From positions 66,535,477 to 66,599,476 of the forward strand of contig NC_087066.1 in assembly GCF_963678635.1 (NCBI RefSeq): a stretch of 64,000 nt of DNA, written 5' to 3'. This document shows, piece by piece, positions 1 through 13,505 of the stretch. The first letter of the stretch is position 1; each line of letters begins with the position of its first letter. The notes below the pieces were generated by a model that worked only from the letters and a program-made list of their open reading frames with translations, did not search any database and was not told where the DNA came from. Both the position numbers and the translations under genes were made by a program. Source of the DNA: Symsagittifera roscoffensis (lineage: Eukaryota > Xenacoelomorpha > Acoela > Convolutidae).

Positions 1-282
1 AATACTACTGAGCTATCTAATGTGGTTCTGCGAATCGCAGAGGAGCTATCTAATGTGGCTCCTGCGAATCGCAGAGGAGCTATCTAATGTGGTTCCTGCA
101 AATCTCAGAGGAGCTATCTAATGTGGTTCCTGCGAATCGCAGAGGAGCTATCTAATGTTGTTCCTGCGAATTGCAGAGGAGCTATCTAAAGTGGTTCCTG
201 CGAATCGCCCAGGAGTTATCTAATGTGGTTCCTGCGAATCGGAGAGGAGATATCTAATTTGGTTGCTGCGAATCGCAGAGGA

Positions 283-554
283 GCTATCTGATGTGGTTCC
301 TCCAAATCTCAGAGGAGCTATCTAATGTGGTTTCTGCGAATCGAACAGGAGCTATCTAATGTGGTTCCTGCGAATCGCAGAGGAGCTATCTAATGTGGTT
401 CCTGCAAATCTCAGAGGAGCTATCTGATGTGGTTCCTCCAAATCTCAGAGGAGCTATCTAATGTGGTTTCTGCGAATCGAACAGGAGCTATCTAATGTGG
501 TTCCTGCGAATCGCAGAGGAGCTATCTAATGTGGTTCCTGCAAATCTCAGAGGA
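283..554. repeat. 136-bp higher-order repeat, two copies
   Basis: A four-unit block (136 bp) is repeated in tandem. Both copies carry the variant order GATGTGGTTCCTCC, then TTTCTGCGAATCGAACAGG, then a consensus unit, then a CAAATCTC unit. This is the smallest clear higher-order repeat in the array. Confidence 0.85.
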
Positions 555-1993
555 GCTATCTAATGTCGTTCCTGCGAGTCGCAGAGGAGCTATCTAATGT
601 GGTTCCTGCGAATCGCAGAGGAGCTATCTAATGTGGTTCCTGCGATTAGCAGAGGAGCTATTTAATGTGGTTCCTGCGAATCGGAGAGGAGATATCTAAT
701 GTGGTTCCTGTGAATCGCAGAGGAGCTATCTAATGTGGTTCCTGCGAATCGCAGAGGAGCTATCTAATGTGGTTCCTGCGAATCGCAGAGGAGCTATCTA
801 ATGTGGTTCCTGCAAATCTCAGAGGAGCTATCTAATGTGATTCCTGCGAATCGCAGAGGAGCTATCTATTGTGGTTCCTGCGAATCGCCGAGGAGCTATC
901 TATTATGGTTCCTGCGAATCGCAGAGGAGCTGCTATCTAATGTGGTTCCTGTGAATTGCAGAGGAGCTATCTAATGTGGTTCCTTCGAATCTAAGAGGAG
1001 CTATGTAAGGTGGTTCCTGCAAATCGCAGAGGAGCTGCTATCTAATGTGGTTCCTGTGAATCGCAGAGGAGCTATCTAATGTGGTTCCTGCGAATCGCAG
1101 AGGAGCTATCTAATGTGGTTCCTGTAAAACGCAGAGGAGCTATCTAATGTGGTTCCTGCGAATCGCAGAGGAGCTATCTAATGTGGTTCCTGCGAGTCGC
1201 AGAGGAGCTATCTAATGTTGTTCCTGCAAATATCAGAGGAGCTATCTAATGTGGTTCGTGCAAATCGCAGAGGAGCTATCTAATGTGGTTCCTGCGAATC
1301 TCAGAGGAGCTATGTAAGGTGGTTCCTGCAAATCGCAGAGGAACTGCTATCTAATGTGGTTCCTGTGAATCGCAGAGGAGCTATCTAATGTGGTTCCTGC
1401 GAATCGCAGAGGAGACATCTAATGTGGCTCCTGTGAATCGCAGAGGAGCTATCTAATGTGGTTCCTGCGAATCGCAGAGGAGCTATCTAATGTGGTTCCT
1501 GCGAGCCGCAGAGGAGCTATCTAATGTTGTTCGTGCAAATCTCAGAAGAGCTATCTAATGTGGTTCCTGCAAATCGCAGAGGAGCTATCTAATGTGGTTC
1601 CTGCGAATCGCAGAGGAGCTATCTAATGTGGTTCCTGCGAATCGCAGAGGAGCTATCTAATGTGGTTTCTGCAAAACTCAGAGGAGCTACCTAATGTGGT
1701 TCCTGCGACTCGCAGAGGAGCTATCTAATGTGGTTCCTGCGAATCGCAGAGGAGCCATCTAATGTGGTTCCTGCGAATTGCAGAGGAGCTATCTAAAGTG
1801 GTTCCTGCGAATTGCCCAGGAGTTATCTAATGTGGTTCCTGCGAATCGGAGAGGAGATATCTAATGTGGTTGCTGCGAATCGCCGAGGAGCTATCTAATG
1901 CGGTTCCTCCAAATCTCAGAGGAGCTATCTAATGTGGTTCCTGCGAATCGCAGAGGAGCTATCTAATGTTGTTCCTGCAAATATCAGAGGAGC

Positions 1994-4900
1994 TATCTAA
2001 TGTGGTTCCTGCAAATCGCAGAGGAGCTATCTAATGTGGTTCCTGCGAATCTCAGAGGAGCTATGTAAGGTGGTTCCTGCAAATCGCAGAGGAGCTCCAA
2101 CTAATGTGGTTCCTGTGAATCGCAGAGGAGCTATCTAATGTGGTTCCTGCGAATCGCAGAGGAGATATCTAATGTGGTTCCTGTGAATCGCAGAGGAGCT
2201 ATCTAATGTGGTTCCTGAGAATCGCAGAGGAACTATCTAATGGGGTTCCTGCGAGCCGCAGAGGAGCTATCTAATTTTGTTCCTGCAAATCTCAGAGGAG
2301 CTATCTAATGTGGTTCCTGCAAATCGCAGAGGAGCTATCTAATGTGGTTCCTGCGAATCGCAGAGGAGCTATCTAATGTGGTTCCTGCGAATCGCAGAGG
2401 AGCTATCTAATGTGGTTCCTGCAAATCTCAGAGGAGCTATCTAATGTGGTTCCTGCGAATCGCAGAGGAGCTATCTAATGTTGTTCCTGCGAATCGCAAA
2501 GGAGCTAACTAATGTGGTTCCTGCAAATCGCAGAGGAGCCATCTAATGTGGTTCCTGCGAATTGCAGAGGAGCTATCTAAAGTGGTTCCTGCGAATCGCC
2601 GAGGAGCTATCTAATGCGGTTCCTGCGAATCGCAGAGGAGCTATCTAATGTGGTTTCTGCGAATCGAAGAGGAGCTATCTAATGTGGTTCCTGCAAATCG
2701 CAGAGGAACTATCTAATTTGGTTCCTGCAAATCTCAGAGGAGCTATCTAATGTCGTTCCTGCGAGTCGCAGAGGAGCTATCTAATGTGGTTCCTGCGAAT
2801 CGCAGAGGAGCTATCTAATGTGGTTCCTGCGAATAGCAGAGGAGCTATCTAATGTGGTTCCTGCGAATCTGAGAGGAGATATCTAATGTGGTTGCTGCGA
2901 ATCGCCGAGGAGCTATCTAATGCGGTTCCTCCAAATCTCAGAGGAGCTATCTAATGTGGTTCCTGCGAATCGCATAGGAGCTATCTAATGTTGTTCCTGC
3001 AAATATCAGAGGAGCTATCTAATGTGGCTCCTGCAAATCGCAGAGGAGCTATCTAATGTGGTTCCTGCGAATCTCAGAGGAGCTATGTAAGGTGGTCCTG
3101 CAAATCGCAGAGGAGCTGCTATCTAATGTGGTTCCTGTGAATCGCAGAGGAGCTATCTAATGTGGTTCCTGCGAATCGCAGAGGAGATATCTAATGTGGT
3201 TCCTGTGAATCGCAGAGGAGCTATCTAATGTGGTTCCTGCGAATCGCAGAGGAGCTATCTAATGTGGTTCCTGCGAGCCGCAGAGGAGCTATCTAATGTT
3301 GTTCCTGCAAATCTCAGAGGAGCTATCTAATAGGGTTCCTGCAAATCGCAGAGGAGCTATCTAATGTGGTTCCTGCGAATCGCAGAGGAGCTATCTAATG
3401 TGGTTCCTGCGAATCGCAGAGGAGCTATCTAATGTTGTTCCTGCAAATATCAGAGGAGCTATCTAATGTGGTTCCTGCAAATCGCAGAGGAGCTATCTAA
3501 TGTGGTTCCTGCGAATCGCAAAGGAGCTAACTAATGTGGTTCCTGCAAATCGCAGAGGAGCCATCTAATGTGGTTCCTGCGAATTGCAGAGGAGCTATCT
3601 AAAGTGGTTCCTGCGAATCGCCCAGGAGTTATCTAATGTGGTTCCTGCGAATCGCAGAGGAGCTATCGAATGTGGTTTCTGCGAATCGAAGAGGAGCTAT
3701 CTAATGTGGTTCCTGCGAATCGCAGAGGAACTATCTAATTTGGTTCCTGCAAATCTCAGAGGAGCTATCTAATGTCGTTCCTGCGAGTCGCAGAGGAGCT
3801 ATCTAATGTGGTTCCTGCGAATCGCAGAGGAGCTATCTAATGTGGTTCCTGCGGATAGCAGAGGAGCTATCTAATGTGGTTCCTGCGAATCTGAGAGGAG
3901 ATATCTAATGTGGTAGCTGCGAATCGCAGAGGAGCTATGTAAGGTGGTTCCTGCAAATCGCAGAGAAGCTGCTATCTAATGTGGTTCCTGTGAATCGCAG
4001 AGGAGCTATCTAATGTGGTTCCTGCGAATCGCAGAGGAGCTATCTAATGTGGTTCCTGCGAATCGCAGAAGAGCTATCTAATGTGGTTCCTGCAAATCTC
4101 AGAGGAGCTATCTAATGTGATTCCTGCGAATCGCAGAGGAGCTATCTATTGTGGTTCCTGCGAATCGCAGAGGAGCTATCTATTATGGTTCCTGCGAATC
4201 GCAGAGGAGCTGCTATCTAATGTGGTTCCTGTGAATCGCAGAGGAGCTATCTAATGTGGTTCCTGCGAATCGCACAGGAGCTATCTAATGTGGTTCCTGC
4301 GAATCGCAGAGGAGCTATCTAATGTGGTTCCTGCAAATCGCAGAGGAGCTATCTAATGTGGTTCCTGCGAATCTCAGAGGAGCTATGTAAGGTGGTTCCT
4401 GCAAATCGCAGAGGAGCTCCAACTAATGTGGTTCCTGTGAATCGCAGAGGAGCTATCTAATGTGGTTCCTGCGAATCGCAGAGGAGATATCTAATGTGGT
4501 TCCTGTGAATCGCAGAGGAGCTATCTAATGTGGTTCCTGAGAATCGCAGAGGAACTATCTAATGTGGTTCCTGCGAGCCGCAGAGGAGCTATCTAATTTT
4601 GTTCCTGCAAATCTCAGAGGAGCTATCTAATGTGGTTCCTGCAAATCGCAGAGGAGCTATCTAATGTGGTTCCTGCGAATCGCAGAGGAGCTATCTAATG
4701 TGGTTCCTGCGAATCGCAGAGGAGCTATCTAATGTGGTTCCTGCAAATCTCAGAGGAGCTATCTAATGTGGTTCCTGCGAATCGCAGAGGAGCTATCTAA
4801 TGTTGTTCCTGCGAATCGCAAAGGAGCTAACTAATGTGGTTCCTGCAAATCGCAGAGGAGCCATCTAATGTGGTTCCTGCGAATTGCAGAGGAGCTATCT

Positions 4901-6637
4901 AAAGTGGTTCCTGCGAATCGCCGAGGAGCTATCTAATGCGGTTCCTGCGAATCGCAGAGGAGCTATCTAATGTGGTTTCTGCGAATCGAAGAGGAGCTAT
5001 CTAATGTGGTTCCTGCAAATCGCAGAGGAACTATCTAATTTGGTTCCTGCAAATCTCAGAGGAACTATCTAATGTCGTTCCTGCGAGTCGCAGAGGAGCT
5101 ATCTAATGTGGTTCCTGCGAATCGCAGAGGAGCTATCTAATGTGGTTCCTGCGAATAGCAGAGGAGCTATCTAATGTGGTTCCTGCGAATCTGAGAGGAG
5201 ATATCTAATGTGGTTGCTGCGAATCGCCGAGGAGCTATCTAATGCGGTTCCTCCAAATCTCAGAGGAGCTATCTAATGTGGTTCCTGCGAATCGCATAGG
5301 AGCTATCTAATGTTGTTCCTGCAAATATCAGAGGAGCTATCTAATGTGGCTCCTGCAAATCGCAGAGGAGCTATCTAATGTGGTTCCTGCGAATCTCAGA
5401 GGAGCTATGTAAGGTGGTCCTGCAAATCGCAGAGGAGCTGCTATCTAATGTGGTTCCTGTGAATCGCAGAGGAGCTATCTAATGTGGTTCCTGCGAATCG
5501 CAGAGGAGATATCTAATGTGGTTCCTGTGAATCGCAGAGGAGCTATCTAATGTGGTTCCTGCGAATCGCAGAGGAGCTATCTAATGTGGTTCCTGCGAGC
5601 CGCAGAGGAGCTATCTAATGTTGTTCCTGCAAATCTCAGAGGAGCTATCTAATAGGGTTCCTGCAAATCGCAGAGGAGCTATCTAATGTGGTTCCTGCGA
5701 ATCGCAGAGGAGCTATCTAATGTGGTTCCTGCGAATCGCAGAGGAGCTATCTAATGTGGTTCCTGCAAATCTCAGAGGAGCTATCTAATGTGGTTCCTGC
5801 GAATCGCAGAGGAGCTATCTAATTTTGTTCCTGCGAATCGCAAAGGAGCTAACTAATGTGGTTCCTGCAAATCGCAGAGGAGCCATCTAATGTGGTTCCT
5901 GCGAATTGCAGAGGAGCTATCTAAAGTGGTTCCTGCGAATCGCCCAGGAGTTATCTAATGTGGTTCCTGCGAATCGCAGAGGAGCTATCGAATGTGGTTT
6001 CTGCGAATCGAAGAGGAGCTATCTAATGTGGTTCCTGCGAATCGCAGAGGAACTATCTAATTTGGTTCCTGCAAATCTCAGAGGAGCTATCTAATGTCGT
6101 TCCTGCGAGTCGCAGAGGAGCTATCTAATGTGGTTCCTGCGAATCGCAGAGGAGCTATCTAATGTGGTTCCTGCGGATAGCAGAGGAGCTATCTAATGTG
6201 GTTCCTGCGAATCTGAGAGGAGATATCTAATGTGGTAGCTGCGAATCGCAGAGGAGCTATGTAAGGTGGTTCCTGCAAATCGCAGAGAAGCTGCTATCTA
6301 ATGTGGTTCCTGTGAATCGCAGAGGAGCTATCTAATGTGGTTCCTGCGAATCGCAGAGGAGCTATCTAATGTGGTTCCTGCGAATCGCAGAAGAGCTATC
6401 TAATGTGGTTCCTGCAAATCTCAGAGGAGCTATCTAATGTGATTCCTGCGAATCGCAGAGGAGCTATCTATTGTGGTTCCTGCGAATCGCAGAGGAGCTA
6501 TCTATTATGGTTCCTGCGAATCGCAGAGGAGCTGCTATCTAATGTGGTTCCTGTGAATCGCAGAGGAGCTATCTAATGTGGTTCCTGCGAATCGCACAGG
6601 AGCTATCTAATGTGGTTCCTGCGAATCGCAGAGGAGC
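1994..6637. repeat. 2,322-bp higher-order repeat, two tandem copies
   Basis: Two long blocks, about 1,994-4,315 and 4,316-6,637, carry the same order of variant units. The rare marker GGAGCTCCAACTAATG lies at 2,091 and 4,413, exactly 2,322 bp apart, and several other markers keep that spacing. The copies differ at few sites. One example is TGGGGTTCC against TGTGGTTCC near 2,240 and 4,562. Another is a patch near 3,430-3,500 where copy 1 has different unit types from copy 2, which suggests local gene conversion. Confidence 0.92.
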
Positions 6638-7232
6638 TATCTAATGTGATTCCTGCGAATCGCAGAGGAGCTATCTATTGTGGTTCCTGCGAATCGCAGA
6701 GGAGCAATCTATTATGGTTCCTGCAAATTGCAGAGGAGCTGCTATCTAATGTGGTTCCTGTGAATCGCAGAGGAGCTATCTAATGTGGTTCTTGCGAATT
6801 GCAGAGGAGCTATGTAATGTGGTTCCTGTGAATCGCAGAGGAGCTATCTAATGTGGTTCCTGCCAATCGCAGAGGAGTTATCTAATGTGGTTCCTGCGAA
6901 TAGCAGAGGAGCTATCTAATGTGGTTCCTGTGAATCGCAGAGGAGCTATCTAAGGTGGTTCCTGCAAATCTCAGAGGAGCTATCTAATGTGGTTCCTGCG
7001 AATCGCAGAGGAGCTATCTAATGTGGTTCCTGCGAATCGCAGAGGAGCTATCTAATGTGGTTCCTGCGAATCGCAGAGGAGCCATCTAATGTGGTTCCTG
7101 CGAATCGGAGAGGAGATACCTAATGTGGTTCCTGCGAATCGCAGAGGAGCTGCTATCTATTGTGGTTCCTGTGAATCGCAGAGGAGCTATCTAATGTGGT
7201 TCCTGCGAATTGCAGAGGAGCTATCTAATGTG

Positions 7233-9165
7233 ATTCCTGCGAATCGCAGAGGAGCTATCTAATGTGATTCCTGCGAATCGCAGAGGAGCTATCTATTGTG
7301 GTCCTGCGAATCGCAGAGGAGCTATCTATTATGGTTCCTGCGAATCGCAGAGGAGCTGCTATCTAATATGGTTCCTGTGAATCGCAGAGGAGCTATCTAA
7401 TGTGGTTCCTGCGAATCGCACAGGAGCTATGTAATGTGGTTCCTGCGAATCGCAGAGGAGCTATCTAATGTGGTCCCTGCAAATCTCAGAGGAGCTATCT
7501 AAAGTGGTTCCTGCGAATCGCAGAGGAGCTGCTATCTAAAATGGTTCCTGTGAATCGCAGAGGAGCTATCTAATGTTGTTCCTGCGAATCGCCCAGGAGT
7601 TATCTAATGTGGTTCCTGCGAATCGCAGAGGAGCTATCTAATGTGGTTTCTGCGAATCGAAGAGGAGCTATCTAATGTGGTTTCTGCGAATCGCAGAGGA
7701 ACTATCTAATTTGATTCCTGCAAATCTCAGAGGAGCTATGTAATGTCGTTCCTGCGAGTCGCATAGGAGCTATCTAATGTGGTTCCTGCGAATCGCAGAG
7801 GAGCTATCTAATGTGGTTCCTGCGAATCTGAGAGGAGATATCTAATGTGGTAGCTGCGAATCGCAGAGGAGCTATGTAAGGTGGTTCCTGCAAATCGCAG
7901 AGAAGCTGCTATCTAATGTGGTTCCTGTGAATCGCAGAGGAGCTATGTAAGGTGGTTCCTGCAAATCGCAGAGAAGCTGCTATCTAATGTGGTTCCTGTG
8001 AATCGCAGAGGAGCTATCTAATGTGGTTCCTGCGAATTGCAGAGGAGCTATCTAATGTGGTTCCTGCGAATCGCAGAGGAACTATCTAATGTGGTTCCTG
8101 CAAATCTAAGAGGAGCTATCTAATATGATTCCTGCGAATCGCAGAGGAGCTATCTATTGTGGTTCCTGCGAATCGCAGAGAAGCTGCTATCTAATGTGGT
8201 TCCTGCGAATCGCAGAGGAGCTATCTAATGTGATTCCTGCGAATCGCAGAGGAGCTATCTATTGTGGTCCTGCGAATCGCAGAGGAGCTATCTATTATGG
8301 TTCCTGCGAATCGCAGAGGAGCTGCTATCTAATATGGTTCCTGTGAATCGCAGAGGAGCTATCTAATGTGGTTCCTGCGAATCGCACAGGAGCTATGTAA
8401 TGTGGTTCCTGCGAATCGCAGAGGAGCTATCTAATGTGGTCCCTGCAAATCTCAGAGGAGCTATCTAAAGTGGTTCCTGCGAATCGCAGAGGAGCTGCTA
8501 TCTAAAATGGTTCCTGTGAATCGCAGAGGAGCTATCTAATGTTGTTCCTGCGAATCGCCCAGGAGTTATCTAATGTGGTTCCTGCGAATCGCAGAGGAGC
8601 TATCTAATGTGGTTTCTGCGAATCGAAGAGGAGCTATCTAATGTGGTTTCTGCGAATCGCAGAGGAACTATCTAATTTGATTCCTGCAAATCTCAGAGGA
8701 GCTATGTAATGTCGTTCCTGCGAGTCGCATAGGAGCTATCTAATGTGGTTCCTGCGAATCGCAGAGGAGCTATCTAATGTGGTTCCTGCGAATCTGAGAG
8801 GAGATATCTAATGTGGTAGCTGCGAATCGCAGAGGAGCTATGTAAGGTGGTTCCTGCAAATCGCAGAGAAGCTGCTATCTAATGTGGTTCCTGTGAATCG
8901 CAGAGGAGCTATGTAAGGTGGTTCCTGCAAATCGCAGAGAAGCTGCTATCTAATGTGGTTCCTGTGAATCGCAGAGGAGCTATCTAATGTGGTTCCTGCG
9001 AATTGCAGAGGAGCTATCTAATGTGGTTCCTGCGAATCGCAGAGGAACTATCTAATGTGGTTCCTGCAAATCTAAGAGGAGCTATCTAATATGATTCCTG
9101 CGAATCGCAGAGGAGCTATCTATTGTGGTTCCTGCGAATCGCAGAGAAGCTGCTATCTAATGTGG
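7233..9165. repeat. 966-bp higher-order repeat, two tandem copies
   Basis: The block at about 7,233-8,198 is repeated at about 8,199-9,165. The marker TGGTCCCTGCAAATCTC falls at 7,471 and 8,437, 966 bp apart. Both copies contain the same series of 37-bp units and the AAAATGG and GCATAGGAG variants. Confidence 0.9.
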
Positions 9166-10019
9166 TTCCTGTGAATCGCAGAGGAGCTATCTAATGTGGT
9201 TCCTGCAAATCGCAGAGGAGCTATCTAATGTGGTTCCTGCAAATCGCAGAGGAGCTATCTAATGTGGTTCCTGCAAATCTCAGAGGAGCTATCTAATGTG
9301 ATTCCTGCGAATCGCAGAGGAGCTATCTATTGTGGTCCCTGCGAATCGCAGAGGAGCTATCTATTATGGTTCCTGCGAATCGCAGAGGAGCTATCTAATG
9401 TGGTTCCTGCGAATCGCAGAGGAGATATCTAATGTGGTAGCTGCGAATCGCAGAGGAGCTATGTAAGGTGGTTCCTGCGAATCGCAGAGGAGCTATCTAT
9501 TATGGTTCCTGCAAATTGCAGAGGAGCTGCTATCTAATGTGGTTCCTGTGAATCGCAGAGGAGCTATCTAATGTGGTTCTTGCGAATCGCAGAGGAGCTA
9601 TGTAATGTGGTTCCTGCGAATCGCAGAGGAGCTATCTAATGTGGTTCCTGCCAATCGCAGACGAGTTATCTAATGTGGTTCCTGCGAATAGCAGAGGAGC
9701 TATCTAATATGGTTCCTGTGAATCGCAGAGGAGCTATCTAAGGTGGTTCCTGCAAATCTCAGAGGAGCTATCTAATGTGGTTCCTGCGAATCGCAGAGGA
9801 GCTATCTAATGTGGTTCCTGCGAATCGCAGAGGAGCTATCTAATGTGGTTCCTGCAAATCGCAGAGGAGCCATCTAATGTGGTTGCTGCGAATCGCAGAG
9901 GAGCTATGTAATGTGGTTCCTGCGAATCGCAGAGGAGCTGCTATCTAATGTGGTTCCTGTGAATCGCAGAGGAGCTATCTAATGTGGTTCCTGCGAATCG
10001 CAGAGGAGCTATCTAATGT

Positions 10020-10841
10020 GATTCCTGCGAATCGCAGAGGAGCTATCTAATGTGATTCCTGCGAATCGCAGAGGAGCTATCTATTGTGGTTCCTGCGATC
10101 GCAGAGGAGCTATCTATTATGGTTCCTGCGAATCGCAGAGGAGCTGCTATCTAATATGGTTCCTGTGAATCGCAGAGGAGCTATCTAATGTGGTTCCTGC
10201 GAATCGCACAGGAGCTATGTAATGTGGTTCCTGCGAATCGCAGAGGAGCTATCTAATGTGGTCCCTGCAAATCTCAGAGGAGCTATCTAATGTGGTTCCT
10301 GCGAATCGCAGAGGAGTTATCTAATGTGGTTCCTGCGAATAGCAGAGGAGCTATCTAATGTGGTTCCTGTGAATCGTAGAGGAGCTATCTAATGTGGTTC
10401 CTGCAAATCTCAGAGGAGCTATCTAATGTGATTCCTGCGAATCGCAGAGGAGCTATCTAATGTGATTCCTGCGAATCGCAGAGGAGCTATCTATTGTGGT
10501 TCCTGCGAATCGCAGAGGAGCTATCTATTATGGTTCCTGCGAATCGCAGAGGAGCTGCTATCTAATATGGTTCCTGTGAATCGCAGAGGAGCTATCTAAT
10601 GTGGTTCCTGCGAATCGCACAGGAGCTATGTAATGTGGTTCCTGCGAATCGCAGAGGAGCTATCTAATGTGGTCCCTGCAAATCTCAGAGGAGCTATCTA
10701 ATGTGGTTCCTGCGAATCGCAGAGGGGTTATCTAATGTGGTTCCTGCGAATAGCAGAGGAGCTATCTAATGTGGTTCCTGTGAATCGCAGAGGAGCTATC
10801 TAATGTGGTTCCTGCAAATCTCAGAGGAGCTATCTAATGTG
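10020..10841. repeat. 411-bp higher-order repeat, two tandem copies
   Basis: GTCCCTGCAAATCTC occurs at 10,261 and 10,672, 411 bp apart, which equals twelve 34-bp units plus one GCT insertion. Copy 1 carries a private 1-bp deletion (TGCGATCGCAG). Confidence 0.88.
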
Positions 10842-10894
10842 GTTCCTGCGAATCGCAGAGGAGCCATCTAATGTGGTTCCTGCGAATTGCAGAG

Positions 10895-12125
10895 GAGCTA
10901 TCTAAAGTGGTTCCTGCGAATCGCCCAGGAGTTATCTAATGTGGTTCCTGCGAATCGGAGAGGAGATATCTAATGTGGTTGCTGCGAATCGCCGAGGAGC
11001 TATCTAATGCGGTTCCTCCAAGTCTCAGAGGAGCTATCTAATGTGGTTCCTGTGAATCGCAGAGAAGCTATCTAATGTGGTTTCTGCGAATCGAAGAGGA
11101 GCTATCTAATGTGGTTCCTGCTAATCGCAGAGTAACTATCTAATGTGGTTCCTGCAAATCTCAGAGGAGCTATCTAATGTCGTTCCTGCGAGTCGCAGAG
11201 GAGCTATCGAATGTGGTTCCTGCGAATCGCAGAGGAGCTATTTAATGTGGTTCCTGCGATTAGCAGAGGAGCTATCTAATGTGGTTCCTGCTAATCGGAG
11301 AGAAGATATTTAATGTGGTAGCTGCGAATCGCAGAGGAGCTATGTAAGGTGATTCCTGCAAATCGCAGAGGAGCTGCTATCTAATGTGGTTCCTGTGAAT
11401 CGCAGAGGAGCTATCTAATGTGGTTCCTGCGAATCGCAGAGTAGCTATCTAATGTGGTTCCTGCGAATCGCAGAGGAGCTATCTAATGTGGTTCCTGCGA
11501 ATCGCAGAGGAGCCATGTAAAGTGGTTCCTGCGAATCGCCCAGGAGTTATCTAATGTGGTTCCTGCGAATCGGAGAGGAGATATCTAATGTGGTTGCTGC
11601 GAATCGCCGAGGAGCTATCTAATGCGGTTCCTCCAAGTCTCAGAGGAGCTATCTAATGTGGTTCCTGTGAATCGCAGAGAAGCTATCTAATGTGGTTTCT
11701 GCGAATCGAAGAGGAGCTATCTAATGTGGTTCCTGCGAATCGCAGAGTAACTATCTAATGTGGTTCCTGCAAATCTCAGAGGAGCTATCTAATGTCGTTC
11801 CTGCGAGTCGCAGAGGAGCTATCTAATGTGGTTCCTGCGAATCGCAGAGGAGCTATCTAATGTGGTTCCTGCGATTAGCAGAGGAGCTATCTAATGTGGT
11901 TCCTGCTAATCGGAGAGAAGATATTTAATGTGGTAGCTGCGAATCGCAGAGGAGCTATGTAAGGTGATTCCTGCAAATCGCAGAGGAGCTGCTATCTAAT
12001 GTGGTTCCTGTGAATCGCAGAGGAGCTATCTAATGTGGTTCCTGCGAATCGCAGAGTAGCTATCTAATGTGGTTCCTGCGAATCGCAGAGGAGCTATCTA
12101 ATGTGGTTCCTGCAAATCTCAGAGG
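10895..12125. repeat. 615-bp higher-order repeat, two tandem copies
   Basis: The rare form GGTTCCTCCAAGTCTC lies at 11,011 and 11,626, and TAAAGTGG plus CGCCCAGGAG recurs at 10,903 and 11,518. Both give 615 bp, or eighteen units plus one GCT insertion. Shared rare variants include GAGAAGATATTTAATG and GCAGAGTAACTATC. Confidence 0.9.
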
Positions 12126-12539
12126 AGCTATCTAATGTGATTCCTGCGAATCGCAGAGGAGCTATCTATTGTGGTTCCTGCGAATCGCAGAGGAGCTATC
12201 TATTATGGTTCCTGCGAATCGCAGAGGAGCTGCTATCTAATGTGGTTCCTGTGAATCGCAGAGGAGCTATCTAATGTGGTTCCTGCGAATCGCAGAGGAG
12301 CTATCTAATGTGATTCCTGCGAATCGTAGAGGAGCTATCTATTGTGGTTCCTGCGAATCGCAGAGGAGCTATCTATTATGGTTCCTGCAAATCGCAGAGG
12401 AGCTGCTATCTAATGTGGTTCCTTTGAATCGCAGAGGAGCTATCTAATGTGGTTCCTGCGAATCGCAGAGGAGCTATGTTAAGTGGTTCCTGCGAATCGC
12501 AGAGGAGCTATGTAATGTGGTTCCTGCGAATCGCAGAGG

Positions 12540-13505
12540 AGCTGCTATCTAATGTGGTTCCTGCGAATCGCAGAGGAGCTATCTAATGTTGTTCCTGCAA
12601 ATCGCAGAGGAGCTATGTAATGTGGTTCCTGCGAATCGCAGAGGAGCTTTGTAATGTGGTTCCTGCGAATAGCAGAGGAGCTATCTAATGTGGTTCCTGT
12701 GAATCGCAGAGGAGCTGCTATCTAATGTGGTTCCTGCGAATCGCAGAGGAGCTATCTAATGTTGTTCCTGCAAATCGCAGAGGAGCTATGTAATGTGGTT
12801 CCTGCGAATCGCAGAGGAGTTATCTAATGTGGTTCCTGCGAATAGCAGAGGAGCTATCTAATGTGGTTCCTGTGAATCGCAGAGGAGCTATCTAATGTGG
12901 TTCCTGTGAATCGCAGAGGAGCTATCTAATGTGGTTCCTGCGAATCGCAGAGGAGCTATGTTAATTGGTTCCTGCGAATCGCAGAGGAGCTATCTAATGT
13001 GGTTCCTGCGAATCGCAGAGGAGCTGCTATCTAATGTGGTTCCTGCGAATCGCAGAGGAGCTATCTAATGTTGATCCTGCAAATCGCAGAGGAGCTATGT
13101 AATGTGGTTCCTGCGAACCGCAGAGGAGCTTTGTAATGTGGTTCCTGCGAATAGCAGAGGAGTTATCTAATGTGGTTCCTGTGAATCGCAGAGGAGCTGC
13201 TATCTAATGTGGTTCCTGCGAATCGCAGAGGAGCTATCTAATGTTGTTCCTGCAAATCGCAGAGGAGCTATGTAATGTGGTTCCTGCGAATCGCAGAGGA
13301 GTTATCTAATATGGTTCCTGCGAATAGCAGAGGAGCTATCTAATGTGGTTCCTGTGAATCGCAGAGGAGCTATCTAATGTGGTTCCTGCGAATCGCAGAG
13401 GAGCTATCTAATGTGGTTCCTGCGAATCGCAGGAGAGCCATCTAACGTGGTTCCTGCGAATCGGAGAGGAGATACCTAATGTGGTTCCTGCGAATCGCAG
13501 AGGAG
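12540..13505. repeat. 482-bp higher-order repeat, two copies (first location)
   Basis: A block that starts with a 37-bp unit at 12,541 and runs through GTTGTTCCTGCAAATCG, GAGCTTTGTAATG and GCGAATAGC units restarts at 13,023, 482 bp later. That length equals fourteen units plus two GCT insertions. Copy 2 has a private base in GTTGATCCTGC. Confidence 0.85.
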
